DNA of 64,000 nt from Loripinus fragilis (Eukaryota; Mollusca; Bivalvia; Lucinida; Lucinidae). The translations under genes and the position numbers were made by a program. The first letter of the stretch is position 1. Each line of letters begins with the position of its first letter. The notes under the pieces are model-generated. The model saw only the letters and a list, made by a program, of their open reading frames with translations, ran no database searches and was not told the DNA's origin. Location of the stretch: positions 45,121,716 to 45,185,715 of the forward strand of contig OZ026530.1 in NCBI GenBank assembly GCA_964019695.1, in the 5' to 3' direction. Below, one piece after another: positions 24,183 to 35,388 of the stretch.

Positions 24183-24250
24183 TATAATGTAGTTTCAGAA
24201 AACCATAGTGTCCAAAATTCCCGCTGTAGCTGAAGGCTTACAAGTAAGTG

Positions 24251-24940
24251 AGTATGATCAGGAAATATCCCAATCACATAGGCTACTGCTGATCAACCCA
24301 TCTCACCTTGAGGAAGTGTCACAGAAAATTTATAGTAACAATACATCTGTAAGACAATAATAGAAATGCAACCAGATTTTTTTCCCTCTTCAAGATGATT
24401 GCAAAACTAGATTGGACAGAAAGTAATGCATAACAAAGACAAAAATAGAACTCCCACAAACAATGGGAAGTACGTTAAATAATAGATCAACACTAACAGA
24501 AACCACCCCATTAGAATGGACAGCAGCCTAAGCCACCAGGGGGCTTAAATGCATTTTACTAGCGCTTAATCTTCGCCCTAGATTCTGTTGTTGTTAAAAA
24601 ACAAAATTATTTCGCTCACATGGAAGCTTCCTACATAACAGAGTTCTCACTAGGATTTTGAAAACAGGAGTTATAGAATCCATCCCTGGAAAAAGTTAGA
24701 GTCAAAACTGAAAGTTTTAGACGTCTGAAGTTTTAGACAAAATATGAAAAATGTTTGCATTATTTCAAAATACTTGTGAGAACTATGATACCATACCATC
24801 TGCCAAACAGTTAGGTGCAAGGCATTATTTGTTCCCTTTCCAACTGATACCATCGAGCGATGTGATAGCTTCCGTATATGCTGTATAATATTATGAGCTA
24901 AGATGAGTTACTGTATTCCATTTAACAACTCGATACTGTA
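24251..24940. other. No gene recognised
   Basis: 24243-24296 resembles the continuation of repeat copy E (6578-6625). The rest is AT-rich with no structure seen; the 60-residue minus frame at 24671-24853 has no features. Confidence 0.5.
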
Positions 24941-24949
24941 AAGTGGAAT

Positions 24950-25490
24950 GTGCATTAAGGGGCTATTTTGGCCCCCTATAGAGCCAACAACTGAAAATTG
25001 CTTTTCACCAATTTCTGGTTTATTAGAAGAATAACTGAAGTGTAAAATTTCGAAATTTACTAAAATGTTACCGTTGCTATGTTAACAAAAATAGCCATCA
25101 AAATAGGCTTAAAACAGAGAAATTGCCATTTTAGACCAAATTTAAGGCTTTTGGAGACCGATCTTTTAAGAATTAGATATCACCACAGCTAAATACCAAA
25201 ACATCCTTTTAATATGTTGTGTGCCGTGGTAATTCTCATCTGTTAAAATATCTTTTTGGTATTAATTTTCTTGTGCTGTATGTTAATTTCTCTGTCAAAC
25301 CTCTCCATTTTACTCCAAAATGGTCAATTTCCTATTTTCAGCCTATTTTGGCAGCCATTTTTGTTACCATACTAACGATAAAAGTCAAAGTAATTTGAGA
25401 CTTTTACACTTTGTTTATTGTTCTAGTAAACTAGTAAGAAGACGTTGGAGAAAAACAAATTTGAGGGCCCTGCCAACAAGTTGGTGGAGC
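24950..25490. repeat. Inverted repeat of about 180-bp arms
   Basis: The left arm about 24955-25140 ('gttaccgttgctatgttaac', 'gccatcaaaataggct', 'gaaattgccatttta') pairs with 25310-25480 ('ccattttactccaaaatgg', 'agcctattttggcagcc', 'gttaccatactaac'). The loop of about 170 bp shows nothing. A 135-codon plus-strand frame crosses the right arm and is not coding-like. Confidence 0.6.
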
Positions 25491-25538
25491 TCTATTGTTT
25501 TTGGCTTGTCCCTCTGTCCATCCGTCTGTCTGTCCGTC

Positions 25539-26990
25539 TGCTATTGTGGTCACTCTAACTTAGTCATTTTAAATCGGATTTCTTCAAAATTTCATATATT
25601 CATTGCGTCAATCAAACTCTGGTTCAAGTTCAGATATGGATTTGTTTCGACGATTGATAATGAAGATGGCCGGCAAAATGGCCACCCCCTATCAGTTAAC
25701 ATTCAGTCGCTGTTGTGGTCATTCTAACTTAGTCATTTTTAATGGGATTTCTTCCAAATTTCATATATGGATTGCTTCCATCAAACCCTGGTTCAAGTTC
25801 GAATATAAGTTTTGTTTGACAAACGATAACCAAGATGGCCGACAAAATGGCCGCCGCCAATCAGTTTGCATCTTTCCGCTGTTGTGGTCACTCCAACTTA
25901 GTCATTTTTAATTGGATTTCTTCCAAATGTCAGATATGGTTTGCTTTTGTCATGCCCTGGTTCAAATTTGAATATGAGTTTTGTCTGACAAACTATAACC
26001 AAGAGGGCAGACAAAATGGCCGCCACCTATCAGTTTGCCTCCCTCCACTGTTGTGGTCACTCTAACTTAGCTAATTTTCTTCGGAATTCTTCCAATAGCT
26101 TCCATCACACTCTGGTTCAAGTTTGAATATGAATTTTGTCCGACCAACGATAGCCAAGATGGCTGACAAATGGCCGCCGCCTACCAGTTTGCACTCATAA
26201 ACATCCTACCTCATTCTCGCGAGACCTGACGATACCTCGTCTAGATCTCTTGCATTTCACCCTTTGCATCATGGGTAACTAGCGATATTTGGCTTGTCCC
26301 GTTCAATTCTCACTCTGCTGTAGTGACAGAATTTATTGTTAAAAATAGCAAAAAGTTAAATATTTGACAGTTAATCATTTCTCTTTTAGTCAATAATTTC
26401 TGGATGTAAAGCCTCGAGTCATGCAAGCAGTGATCGCATAATGTAGTTTTTAATAAAAATGGCGGCTCAATCCCAGTGTGCACCGAGCGAAAGGCAACAG
26501 CTGTGTACATGCTAGCGAGCTTCCTGTTTGCGACAATGCATCCTACCTTAGTCATTTATTACCCAATTGCTTCCAAATTTCATACATGGATTACTTTTAT
26601 GAAACTCTCACCCATGTTTGAATATTAGCTTTGTCAGCTAACCAAGATGGCCTCCAAAATGGCCTCAACCTATCAGTTTGCACGTGTGGACACTAAATAT
26701 CTAGAAATAAACTTAGTCATTTATCACCTGATTTCACAAGTTTCAAATTTCATACTTATTACTTTTATCATACACTGGCCAAACGTCGATTATGGGTTTT
26801 GTCCGATGAACAATAACTAAGATGGCGCCAAAAGGGTCGTCTATGATCATTTTGAATCTGTGGAGACTCTAACTTAGTCATTTAACACTGATTTCTTCCA
26901 AATTTTATATATGGACTACTTTTATCAAACTATTGTTCATATCTGAATATGGGTTTTGTTTGATGAACATAATCATGATAATTAAGGTCT
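25539..26990. repeat. Tandem array of about 169-bp units, about seven copies
   Basis: 'ctgttgtggtcactctaact' recurs at 25539, 25710, 25879 and 26048 (spacings 171, 169, 169), followed by 'ttagtcatttttaat', 'tggttcaagttcgaatatg', 'aagatggcc' and 'aaaatggccgcc'. Further diverged units follow the insertion at 26212-26538. Because 169 is not a multiple of three, the similar peptides in successive frames are not one protein. Confidence 0.85.
26212..26538. mobile_element. 327-bp insertion with 10-bp direct repeats and promoter-like motifs
   Basis: CATCCTACCT at 26202-26211 and 26539-26548 flanks the block, which breaks the tandem array. The ends are weakly inverted (CATTCTCGC / CATTGTCGC). It contains TCTCGCGAGA (26214-26223) and TTGCATCATGGGTAACTA (about 26265-26282), words like the CpG-promoter element and the ZNF143-type site. 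A 10-bp duplication suits Mutator-type elements, but TIRs this short leave that open. An 81-codon minus frame overlaps it and is not convincing. Confidence 0.55.
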
Positions 26991-27866
26991 TCGCCAAAAC
27001 TGATATACCCCTTTCACCGTAGGCCATTATGCGGGGCCCTTAGTTGGATTCTGACTGTTCTAGTTATATTTTAGCCTCATGGGGGGGGGAAGCTCCTTAA
27101 TTCACGCAGCTCTTTTGAGGCCCTCTGTTTCTTGTGATTAAACAACAGTTCATGGTGCATCAAAGGACTTGTACGAATTGACATGTCAAGTATAGTTCGT
27201 TTTGTGGAAACATACCATTTCAACGATCATCTTGAAACATCATTGAGAATAAGGCAACAAATAATATGACAAACTAGTCACATTTAGTCTGATTTATTTA
27301 AGCACAGATTAATCTGGATCTCTGTTGCTAGCATAATTTTTAACTTCCTGACTTTAATTATTTTCAATATCCAGACATTTAGCAGTTCGCGTGTTATCAC
27401 AGAGACTTAAGTGTGACTTGCTGACAAGCTGACTTATTAAGCATTAGCTACGATTGCAGGCTTTCAAACCCAAAGCAGAATAAATATGACTGAGTAAACG
27501 GACCTAAATGAATATAAGAATTCTATTGCAAGATGTTTGTTATGTATTTGTATAACATGTCCATGTCTAACTTGTAACGTTTACCTTTTTAGATTTATGA
27601 AGAACATTGAGACACAGCTTCTGCCAATACGCTGCTAGCATTTGAAGGTGTTGTCATTCGTATAGACTAAAGGTTTGGCACCCCTTGGGATTGACCATAT
27701 CAAGAGATTGTTAAAGCTATACTCATACAGCTTCGTTTAGGAGAAACGAAGCCTTTTTAATTAAATAAAAAAAAACTTGACCGAGAGTATCTATCTGCTG
27801 GTTCATGCAGCAGTAAATGATACACCCAATCATTTAATCCAACAAGAATTCCATTTTGTTTCCTCC
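26991..27866. other. Unique-looking intergenic DNA before ZNF-2
   Basis: No gene is seen. A perfect 9-bp hairpin (GCTTCGTTT - aggag - AAACGAAGC, 27730-27752) followed by a T-run lies at 27730-27759. A G-run is at 27081-27090. Confidence 0.5.
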
Positions 27867-27870
27867 AGGG
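27854..27870 (+). promoter_or_regulatory. Candidate 3' splice site upstream of ZNF-2
   Basis: A pyrimidine-rich tract (tttgtttcctccag) ends in AG at 27867-27868, 62 bp before the ZNF-2 ATG. It could start a last exon containing a short leader and the whole zinc-finger array. No branch point was verified. Confidence 0.35.
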
Positions 27871-27930
27871 TAGAACCTGAAGATGTATATTTGTAAAGCT
27901 TGAAGTAAATGTATCACTCAACCAATTGAT

Positions 27931-28518
27931 ATGTCGAGCTATACATCTGTAGACGCATTGGAGAAGCCATATACGTGTGGCCATTGTGGTGACAGTTTCA
28001 CTCTGTTAGCTCTTTTGAAGAATCATATGCTTGTTCATACAGAAGAGAAGACATATAACTTTGAATCGTGTTTTAAAGAGCATACGCCTGTCAATACAGG
28101 AGATAGGCGATATAAATGTGACGCGTGTGAAAAATGTTTCACTCATTCATCAGACTTGACAAAACATAAGCGTATTCATTCAGGAGAAAAACCATTTAGC
28201 TGTGACATTTGTGGTATATGTTTTACTCAGACGTCTACCTTGAAGACACATAAGCGTATTCATACAAGAGAAAAGCCATATAGCTGTGACATTTGTGGTA
28301 AAAGTTATTATCATCCATCTACATTGAAAACACACAAGCGTATTCATTCAGGAGAAAAGCCATTTAGTTGTGACATTTGTGGTAAACGATTTACTCAGTT
28401 GTCTACCTTGATGGCACATGATCGGATTCACTCAGGGGATAAGCCATATAAATGTGACATTTGTAGTAAATGTTTTACTCAGTCAAGTAACTTGAAGAGA
28501 CACCAAATGATTCATTAA
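27931..28518 (+). CDS. C2H2 zinc-finger protein ZNF-2
   Basis: ATG-started 195-residue protein. After a short leader (MSSYTSVDALEKPY) comes an intact finger (CGHCGDSF...H...H), a degenerate one (ESCFKEHTPVN), then five C2H2 fingers with the linkers SGEKP, TREKP, SGEKP and SGDKP. The leader and first two fingers match ZNF-1 closely at the DNA level, so the pair are paralogues, and ZNF-1 should have a similar start left of the window. The stop codon (TAA, 28516-28518) falls in the linker: the in-frame DNA after it still reads EAEPYSCVICGKSFNHPS, a good finger. The protein is thus a shortened form of a longer ancestor. Predicted role is nuclear DNA binding; no effector domain is seen. If the splice site at 27867 is used, an upstream exon could add sequence. 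Confidence 0.8.
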   Translation: MSSYTSVDALEKPYTCGHCGDSFTLLALLKNHMLVHTEEKTYNFESCFKEHTPVNTGDRRYKCDACEKCFTHSSDLTKHKRIHSGEKPFSCDICGICFTQTSTLKTHKRIHTREKPYSCDICGKSYYHPSTLKTHKRIHSGEKPFSCDICGKRFTQLSTLMAHDRIHSGDKPYKCDICSKCFTQSSNLKRHQMIH

Positions 28519-29060
28519 GAGGCTGAGCCATACAGCTGTGTTATTTGCGGTAAAAGTTTCAATCATCCATCTACATTGAAGACACACATTTTTAACTACA
28601 TCACAATCATTGAAGACACACACCCTTTTTCATATAGTCGAAAAACCATATAGTTGTGACACTTGTGGTAAATGTTTTTATCAATCATCTAACTTGAGGG
28701 GACATTAGCTGCTTTACTCATTAAATAAGCCAAATAAACTGTAACGTTTTGGATAAGCGTTACACTCTGTCATCTGACTTGAGGGGACATTAGCTGCTTC
28801 ACTCATTAAATAAGCCAAATAAACTAACATTTTGGATAAGCGTTACACTCTGTCATCTGACTTGAAGGGACATTAGCTGCTTCACTCATAACGCAATCAG
28901 ATAACGTAACGTTTATCTCAAATGTTATTCTAGCCAAATAAACTGTAACTTTTGAGATAAACGTTACACTTGGTCATATTTTACTTGAAAACACCTAGTC
29001 TCTCCATCACTTGAAGAGACAGAAAGACATATATATGTGCCGCCTGTGGTAAATATTTCG
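28519..29060 (+). pseudogene. Decayed zinc-finger tandem units after ZNF-2
   Basis: First comes an in-frame intact finger core just past the stop (28525-28590). Then a finger in a shifted frame sits at 28631-28710 (EKPYSCDTCGKCFYQSSNLRGH, then stop). Three eroded units follow with 'ggggacattagctgcttc' at 28701, 28786 and 28869, spacings 85 and 83 bp against the ancestral 84. Each contains AATAAA (28733, 28818, 28937) where a linker Lys-Pro-Tyr-Asn codon run once lay. The last relic, near 29025-29055, matches the one downstream of ZNF-1. Confidence 0.75.
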
Positions 29061-30310
29061 GTGGATAAAGAATTTAAGTGTGGAATTTGTGTTGAATGTA
29101 CAAAAAATCGTCTATTAAATCATCTAGCTTCAAGAGACAGCAGGCTGTGCTACTAATTGTTTATTATTTACAAAACCTTGAAGAGAAAGAAGCCTTTTTT
29201 AGCCTCTTGGAGGTGCACCAATCGTTCATGTTTTACTAAGTTATCGTATTTTTATGATACCTATGTTTATGATACCTATGTACGTACTCTTCTCAAGCTT
29301 ACTTTTAGCGTATGTGATAAGTATGATCTATATCTTGCAGCTTGGGGGAGTGAACTGCCATTGTTTAATTGTTCAAATCGCTCTCAAAATATTGGAAATG
29401 TATGAGGATGCTTATAGTAGCAAAGACAAAGATAAAGTTTTGAAAATCCATTGGATGCTAGGAAAAACCAGCAAATTTACCATAAAAACTGAATAATTTG
29501 CAGTTGATATAACAAGTGTAGATATCAGTAATTGGTGTTAATGGTCGTAAATCTAGGTGTAAATTAGAATGATCCTCTGGCAAAAATGTGGTGGCAAATT
29601 TGTCAAAAAATACCATACTTTCATACATATAGCGTTCATATATCACTATACCGAAGTTCACACCATTGTGCCAGTGTTTTCAATGGTGGAAGGTGAATAT
29701 TCTTTTCTGTATATATTTCTGTTGAACTTTACCCAAAAGGCAAACGCGGAATACTGCTACTTACATTGACTATGTGTACAGTGTATTGTGCTTTTGGGGT
29801 CATTTCATTTCATGAATATCTTGTCTTATATTATAAAGTGTAGATTTTGATTTGCATTTGTTTACCAAATATATTATCCCATAGCCTTGTGTGAAGTAGG
29901 GATGATGACTGCTTAAAGAGATTAGATGAACCTTTCTGGGATTCAGAGAAAATTCAGCAACAAATTTCATATACTTAGTTACCAAGTAAATACATACGAG
30001 TCAAACATACAGTAACTTCAGAAATTTTTGAGAGAGTTTATTTTTTTGCTTAACTTCGCTGATGCTGAATTTCGCAAAAATAAAACATCATGAAATGGCC
30101 AAAACTCTTTTGCCTTTGCTATGTAGGTAAATCATGCCAAAGTATATGTCTGTTTACGATATTCCAGAAAATTTACTTTTGATCTGAATTTTATGAAACT
30201 TGGTCACATTGTTTACTACCATGATGTCTTCTTCAAGTTCGATAATGGTCCCATATCACACCATGCTTTCAGTAGTTATGACCCTTTGTTTATGAAAATT
30301 TACCTGCTTA
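29061..30310. other. No gene or repeat recognised
   Basis: AT-rich. A 14-bp direct duplication 'tttatgatacctatg' lies at about 29249-29280. Overlapping short frames on both strands have no recognisable motif. Confidence 0.5.
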
Positions 30311-31598
30311 AAATCGCACGACCAAATGATCGTACGATTGGTGTGAAATAGGTTTTCAATTTGCATTTCTAGATAAGATATATCTTTAAATACCATTTTC
30401 TCCTGAACCACGGGTCCAAAATTACAATAATTTCACAGAAATGGCCCACATGTTGCCATCTACTAAAACTGATCAAATGGTACTTCTTTGCTGAACAACA
30501 TGGCTACCAGAGCTAAAAATAGACACATTTTTATATCCTATCTCCTTAGCTGCATCATCTATTTATCTGCTAGCACCCTAGGTGAGCGACCCTGGGCCCT
30601 CTTGTTTATGAATTATACTCTTATGCATATTTAATTAGGCAGGCCACTAAATGTCTCAGTTTTTGTATTTGCAAGTGAAAAAAGGTTATTCTTTTTTGGT
30701 GGTTTTATAGTAACAACATTTTGATAAAAAAAAATGATTAACAAGGTTTTCAGATTGGCCCTACTTTTTCTTGAAAATGCCTTACTTTTCACTCTAAATT
30801 TTAATGTCATTTACACAATAAAATACAGGATTTTTTCTAACTTGCTCAAATTTGAGAAATTAACTATTATTTTTTTCAGGGAGCAGACAGCTAAAAAAAC
30901 TAAATCATTCTTTCTAATTTTAAACCCAGAAATCACACTGTTTTGCTAGTATTATTATCACAATTATTATCCTGCATAAATATTGAGTATGATTTTTTTG
31001 TTTTATTTTTTTCATCAACTTATTGTTTATAAATTATTTTATACTACGAAAAGTCCTACCATCGCTACTTTTTACAAAGATAATTCCTGCGTCATCAATA
31101 CTATTTACAAATTTTTAACAGTATTTTTTGGTTGAAGAACACTTTAAAGCCTCATTAATGATCTTTTTTTATACATTCTGTACAAAAGAAGAAGCTCTTC
31201 CTTCACTACTTTTTTACATTCGAAATCACTAGTTTTGTTTTGAAAACTCTTATCTCTAACCTTTCCCTACTATTTGTAAGCCTGTTTATTTGCAGGTTAG
31301 TTCTCAGGAAGGCACATTTCGCCATAACTTAAAGATTGTTGACTGGAACGTAAAGAACCAACAAAAGCAAAATAGATTAATATATAAAAGATTCCTAATG
31401 TTTCAATTGTGGTCAAAACTTGTCAAGATTTAGAATTGGAACTCTGAGATACACAGGTCAATAAATGAATAAAAGTACCATAGTACCATACCTATGACAT
31501 ACAGGTTTATGAAGATGAAATGTTGCAATTTGACAATATGTTCAAATGGGGGGTCGGTCAGGTTATATTTCTTGCTGCTCAGGGAGAAGGTCATTGTA

Positions 31599-32189
31599 AT
31601 TTGGCCAGAATATGACAAAAGGGACCCTATCAAATCAAAATCAAACTTATGATGCGTCTGCAAAGTACTACTACCTAAGAGCATTTTCTGAAATCTTCAA
31701 AATTGACGAGTATATGGAGGTTTGAATAAGTGTTTGCAATTAGGTTTTGAATGCAACGTCAAAAAACACGTTAAGCCTAATATGACATCAGAATGCTGAT
31801 GTCCAATTGATCGTTGATTATAGTCGACTCGGTATAACTATCTAGTAGATATAATGCATTCTCATGCCTTATCTATTGTTTAATGTAGATGTGAACGAAA
31901 TTGTACGAATTTGAACTTTTTAAATCGTATTGTAGGCATTTTAAATTACCCATCCTTCATTTTGAGCCCATGTAGGGGCTATGGCCTTATTGTTACCATG
32001 GCAACAGGCAACATACGAAACTCTTAATATAATCAGAAGCATATGCTACTTTGACTACATCAAGCTATAGAACCAGTTTTATGGTACTACAAAAGCATGT
32101 TATTTTTGTCATTTTAGGCATTTTTCAAATGTCTATTACGTAATAATAGATGAAATGCCTTAAGGACCATTTTCTCAGATCCGCGCTCA
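31599..32189. other. Unidentified 590-bp insertion in copy C
   Basis: It interrupts 'gtcattgta/tttaaattttgttagg', continuous in copies A and B. No clear inverted ends. It contains a perfect X-box palindrome GTTACCATGGCAAC at 31992-32005. A minus-strand 84-codon frame starts partly in flanking repeat and is not supported. Confidence 0.5.
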
Positions 32190-32533
32190 ATTAAATTTTG
32201 TTAGGAGAGAGGCATCAAAAATTTGGATAATGGATGGACATCTTTGCCGCCCAAGCCCCTGACACTCAAATAATGAGCGGTTCCTTATTTACTACACTGC
32301 TCAAAATTTTTAAAGGAACACTTCGTATTTTGCCATCGATCACAATACAAATGCACGCATAGTCTGACTCATAGCGAGAGTTGGATTAATAAGACAAAAA
32401 CATGTTTGCCCCGTGATTAGTTTTGTTACCTATCAAGGATGATGTTTGTTGATAAAAATGAAGTAGTCTCTTTCCAGAAATCTCCATTGAACGTTTTTTG
32501 TTAAAATACCCCTTTTTCAAAGTTGAATTTTAA

Positions 32534-33191
32534 CACTTTCGCTGCCAAGCACCTCAAAAAACCAATACTTCAGTGTCAAGCATGTTTCAAGGACTCTTGA
32601 ATATTGAGGCTATATGACTTAACACAGAGTATCTCCAGAACCATACAGCCTATCGCTGTGAAACTTTCACAGAATGTTGATATTATATAAAACCTTTATT
32701 TGAACAAATAAAATAGATAGTCACGTGACCTTTGGCGATCATTTCGGAAGCCATATTGAAAATATGAAAACTACCCATAAACAATTATTTTATGCAAAAA
32801 CTAGATAAACAACCATCTACTTCTTGTGTCAAACATCAGGATCTATTCTGATATATTGTTTCTTCAGAAATAAATCAAAGTGTAGCAGTTGAAGGGCTTA
32901 ATGCGTCCTATATGTCATCCCCACGGACATGTTTTCGATATTTTCAATTTCCGCGAAATCTAATGACATTAAAAACATGTTTGTAAAATCCATTCTTGTA
33001 CAGAAAATTGCGTTTACCTCCATATACGATATTATTATGTCCCCTGAACATTTTGAAATACAGATCAAAGAGTTGCGTCCCTTTTAACCGTTTAAAATAG
33101 ACAGCTATCAACTGTGCCATTAAATTTCGACTGTAGTCGCGTTTGGCAGTAAACGGTACATTCGACTACAGTAGCATTTGTCAGTGAAAGT
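32534..33191. mobile_element. TTAA-type MITE 1
   Basis: Flanked by TTAA (32530-32533 and 33192-33195). Termini CACTTTCGCTGCCAAGC and (complement) CACTTTCACTGACAAATGC. It contains 'ggaagccatattgaaaatat' and, near the right end, 'ttcgactgtagtcg' and 'ttcgactacagtag' inverted words. TTAA duplication is typical of piggyBac and Kolobok-type elements; which one is not decided. Confidence 0.75.
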
Positions 33192-33534
33192 GTTAAGATA
33201 AGTTTTTCAATCAAGCGCCACAACAGCATCATTTCTGTACAGTCAACAGACTTTTAATGTTGCAGAAACAATTAAGTTACGAAATTAACAAATTCGGAAG
33301 ATTCTACAGAGTTCCAGAAAAATCGTCATTTTCAGGAAAATTACAAAACTTGAGCCATGAACTTAAGCAGCGATTGTTTTTGATTACGAAACTTTCACTA
33401 TCTTAGAAAAAACGACAAAAGAAACTGCATGGTTTTCTGTCGTATTGTCTAGCGAAACGCATTTCTTGTCTATTGGACAGGGGTTAACATTATCACCAAA
33501 CGAAAATTATCAGGTGTTCCTTTAGCACTTTCGC

Positions 33535-34201
33535 TGCCAAGAACCTCGAAAAAACAATACCTCAGTGCCAAGCATGTTTCAAGGACTCCTGGATATTGAG
33601 GGTATATGGGTTCAACACAGATTATCCCCAGAACCATTCAACATATAGCTGTGAAACTTTAACAGATGATGCTAATATATAAATATTTCATTTGAAGCAA
33701 TAATAATAAAAATAGTCACGTGACCGTTGGTGGTCATTTCGGAAGCCATATTGAAAATATGAAAATGCCTATGAACAATAGTACAACTATTTTTGCAAAA
33801 ATAGATAAAACATCCATCTACACCAAGTATCAAACAAAAGGATTTTTTTCTGATATTATATTGTTAATGTTTCATCAGAAATAAATCAAAATATAGCAGT
33901 TGAAGGGCTTAATGCGTCCTGTATGTCATTCCGTTGGACATGTTTTTGTTGTTTTTGACGTCCGCGAAATCTAATAAAATTACAAACATTTTTGTAAAGT
34001 CATTTCTTGTACAGAAAATTGTTTAAGCATTCTTATACGATACTATTATGTCCCCTGAACATTAGAAATAAAGAACAAATATTTGCGTTCCTTATAACAG
34101 TTAAAAATAGAGAGCTATAAACGGTGCCTTTTTATTTCGACTGTAGTAGCGTTTGGCAGTGAACGGTAAATTCGACTACAGTCGTGTTTGGCAGTGAAAG
34201 T
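33535..34201. mobile_element. TTAA-type MITE 2, same family as MITE 1
   Basis: Direct-orientation copy of MITE 1 (for example 'ggaagccatattgaaaatat' at 33740 and 'ttcgactacagtcg' near 34171). It sits in the TTTAA of the host element's right terminal repeat; the flanking TTAA is now altered (ttta / ttat). Confidence 0.65.
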
Positions 34202-34668
34202 CTTATATGTATTGATTGAGCAGTGTATATTTTGTTCCATTGAAAGTACTCAATTGCATTTGCTGATATACATGTATTCAAATGACAGGAGTTAGTTCAC
34301 GTCATTTGCTTTTCACCTTGACAAAGTTGACTCGCTTTGTAAGTATGCTAATTTATATTTTTTTTACCTTTCTTTGGTTCAATTTGATCGGTGAAAGTAG
34401 TAACACTATGCTGTTCTTGATTGGAATAGATGCTTGTCTATACTACGTTGAAATAAATCCAGTATCGCAAAAGTAGGTCACTGGCTGGATATGCGAACAA
34501 AGGGAGCAAGTTACGAAACATTGTGTTTGTTATTGTTTTTATTTTCGGGTTCATAAACTGTAACTTTGTTCTCCTAGACGCTCGTGCGGCAAATTTTGGC
34601 TGAAATTAACTGGCCCTCACTGCATCTTTACTCTTTCAACTTACATGGGCATTGTTATCCAGGTATAC

Positions 34669-35004
34669 AGACTAACATTTTTTTCGCCAGGAGCAAGCTG
34701 GACCCCAAAAACAAAATGATTAGGGGCACAGCCCAAAACTAAGGGGCCCAGAATTTGGCAGAAAATTAAACTCATTTCAACATTGAAGTCAGAATTAAGT
34801 CCTCAAAATCTATCAACATATTATCAGCATTTTGAATCACCTAAATGAAGATTTGTAAACTTCCAACAGCTAGATCAGATTTGACAAGACTTCATACCTT
34901 TACATACACCCTTTTTTCAAGGGCAAGCTGGGCCCCTAAACATTTAGTTTTAGGGCCCAAGCCCAAAATTTAGGGGCACTGGGCTACTGGGCCCCTGTTA
35001 GTCT
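34669..35004. mobile_element. Probable MITE with AGACTAACA ends
   Basis: 'agactaaca' (34669) and 'tgttagtct' (35004) bracket 336 bp with subterminal inverted GGGGCC/GGCCCC-rich blocks ('aggggcccagaatttgg' and 'agctgggcccct'). Confidence 0.5.
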
Positions 35005-35242
35005 TTTTCCCTGTTATCGTTAGCTCTGTACTTTGCAAAACAATCTTTAATGTTTACATTAACTTTCTCTCGCTGCCTGAAAACTGAGATTCTATTGCCG
35101 GATATGATGCTTGAAATGAAAACTATCCTGCAGTTGCGCAAACACAATGTTTCGTACTTTGCTCACTTTGGTCGCAAGAAACTGCCTTCTAGAGCATCAA
35201 TAACATGTTTTTCAGCGGGAGCTGTCTATAATCGACTTTACT

Positions 35243-35388
35243 CTAAATTATCCACCAATCAGAAACAATCTTACATCTGCAAGTCTGCTATCTATGCTCA
35301 CTGAAACGGACTATCTAAATTATCCACCAATCCGAAACAATCTTACATCTGAAGGTCTGCTATCTATGATCATTGAAATGGACTATAA
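35243..35388. repeat. 72-bp tandem duplication
   Basis: 'ctaaattatccaccaatc ... tctatg.tcactgaaa.ggacta' occurs at 35243 and 35315. Overlapping frames of 84 and 92 codons cross it but show no known motif. The remainder to 35985 holds no recognised feature. Confidence 0.75.

Larger units (their letters stand above)
18200..24250. mobile_element. Large modular inverted-repeat element with decayed internal gene
   Basis: The left arm holds diverged direct modules beginning near 18215 and 18753 (both open with a C-rich block, 'caggggg.attttgta', later 'atgttagccctc' and 'ggcagcgttaa'). A shorter module is centred on 19190, and a further one lies at about 20266-20700. The right arm (about 22130-23118, then 24184-24250) carries the second and third modules inverted: 'gttagccttctga.actggcagcgttaacg', with GTAAC motifs at 22720 and 23044 spaced 324 bp, against 322 bp on the left. 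The interior, 20.6-21.9 kb, has minus-strand coding-like relics. Two later insertions interrupt it (19440-20157 and 23121-24182). The outer ends are approximate. Copy B's arm continues past the right edge of the window. Confidence 0.7.
32295..34225. mobile_element. TA-type element (1931 bp) carrying two nested MITEs
   Basis: The left end CACTGCTCAA and right end TTGAGCAGTG are each next to TA (32293-32294, 34226-34227). The longer left terminus continues 'aatttttaaaggaacac', and its complement 'ggtgttcctttaa' is found at 33513-33534, separated from the terminal 'attgattgagcagtg' by the second nested MITE. Copies A and B show the uninterrupted target 'ttatttactatatt'. Without the nested pieces it is about 0.6 kb and has no transposase. 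Confidence 0.8.
30311..34480. repeat. Partial copy C of the segmental-duplication sequence, with insertions
   Basis: 30311-31598 matches 14482-14804 plus 16854-17830 of copy A. After a 590-bp foreign block it resumes at 32190-32293, and after a second foreign block at 34228-34480. It begins with the right end of the 24-bp TIR element and lacks its left end. It is more diverged than A and B are from each other. It has no 2-kb CAGGG transposon, confirming the empty site. Confidence 0.8.

Noticed and set aside
25320..26065. Overlapping frames with repeated peptides (CCGHSNLVIFN...)
   Set aside because: Produced by a 169-171-bp tandem array; the period is not a multiple of three, so successive units change frame.
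27730..27759. Rho-independent-style terminator or histone 3' stem-loop
   Set aside because: Perfect 9-bp stem plus T-run, but the genome is eukaryotic and the stem does not match the histone consensus.
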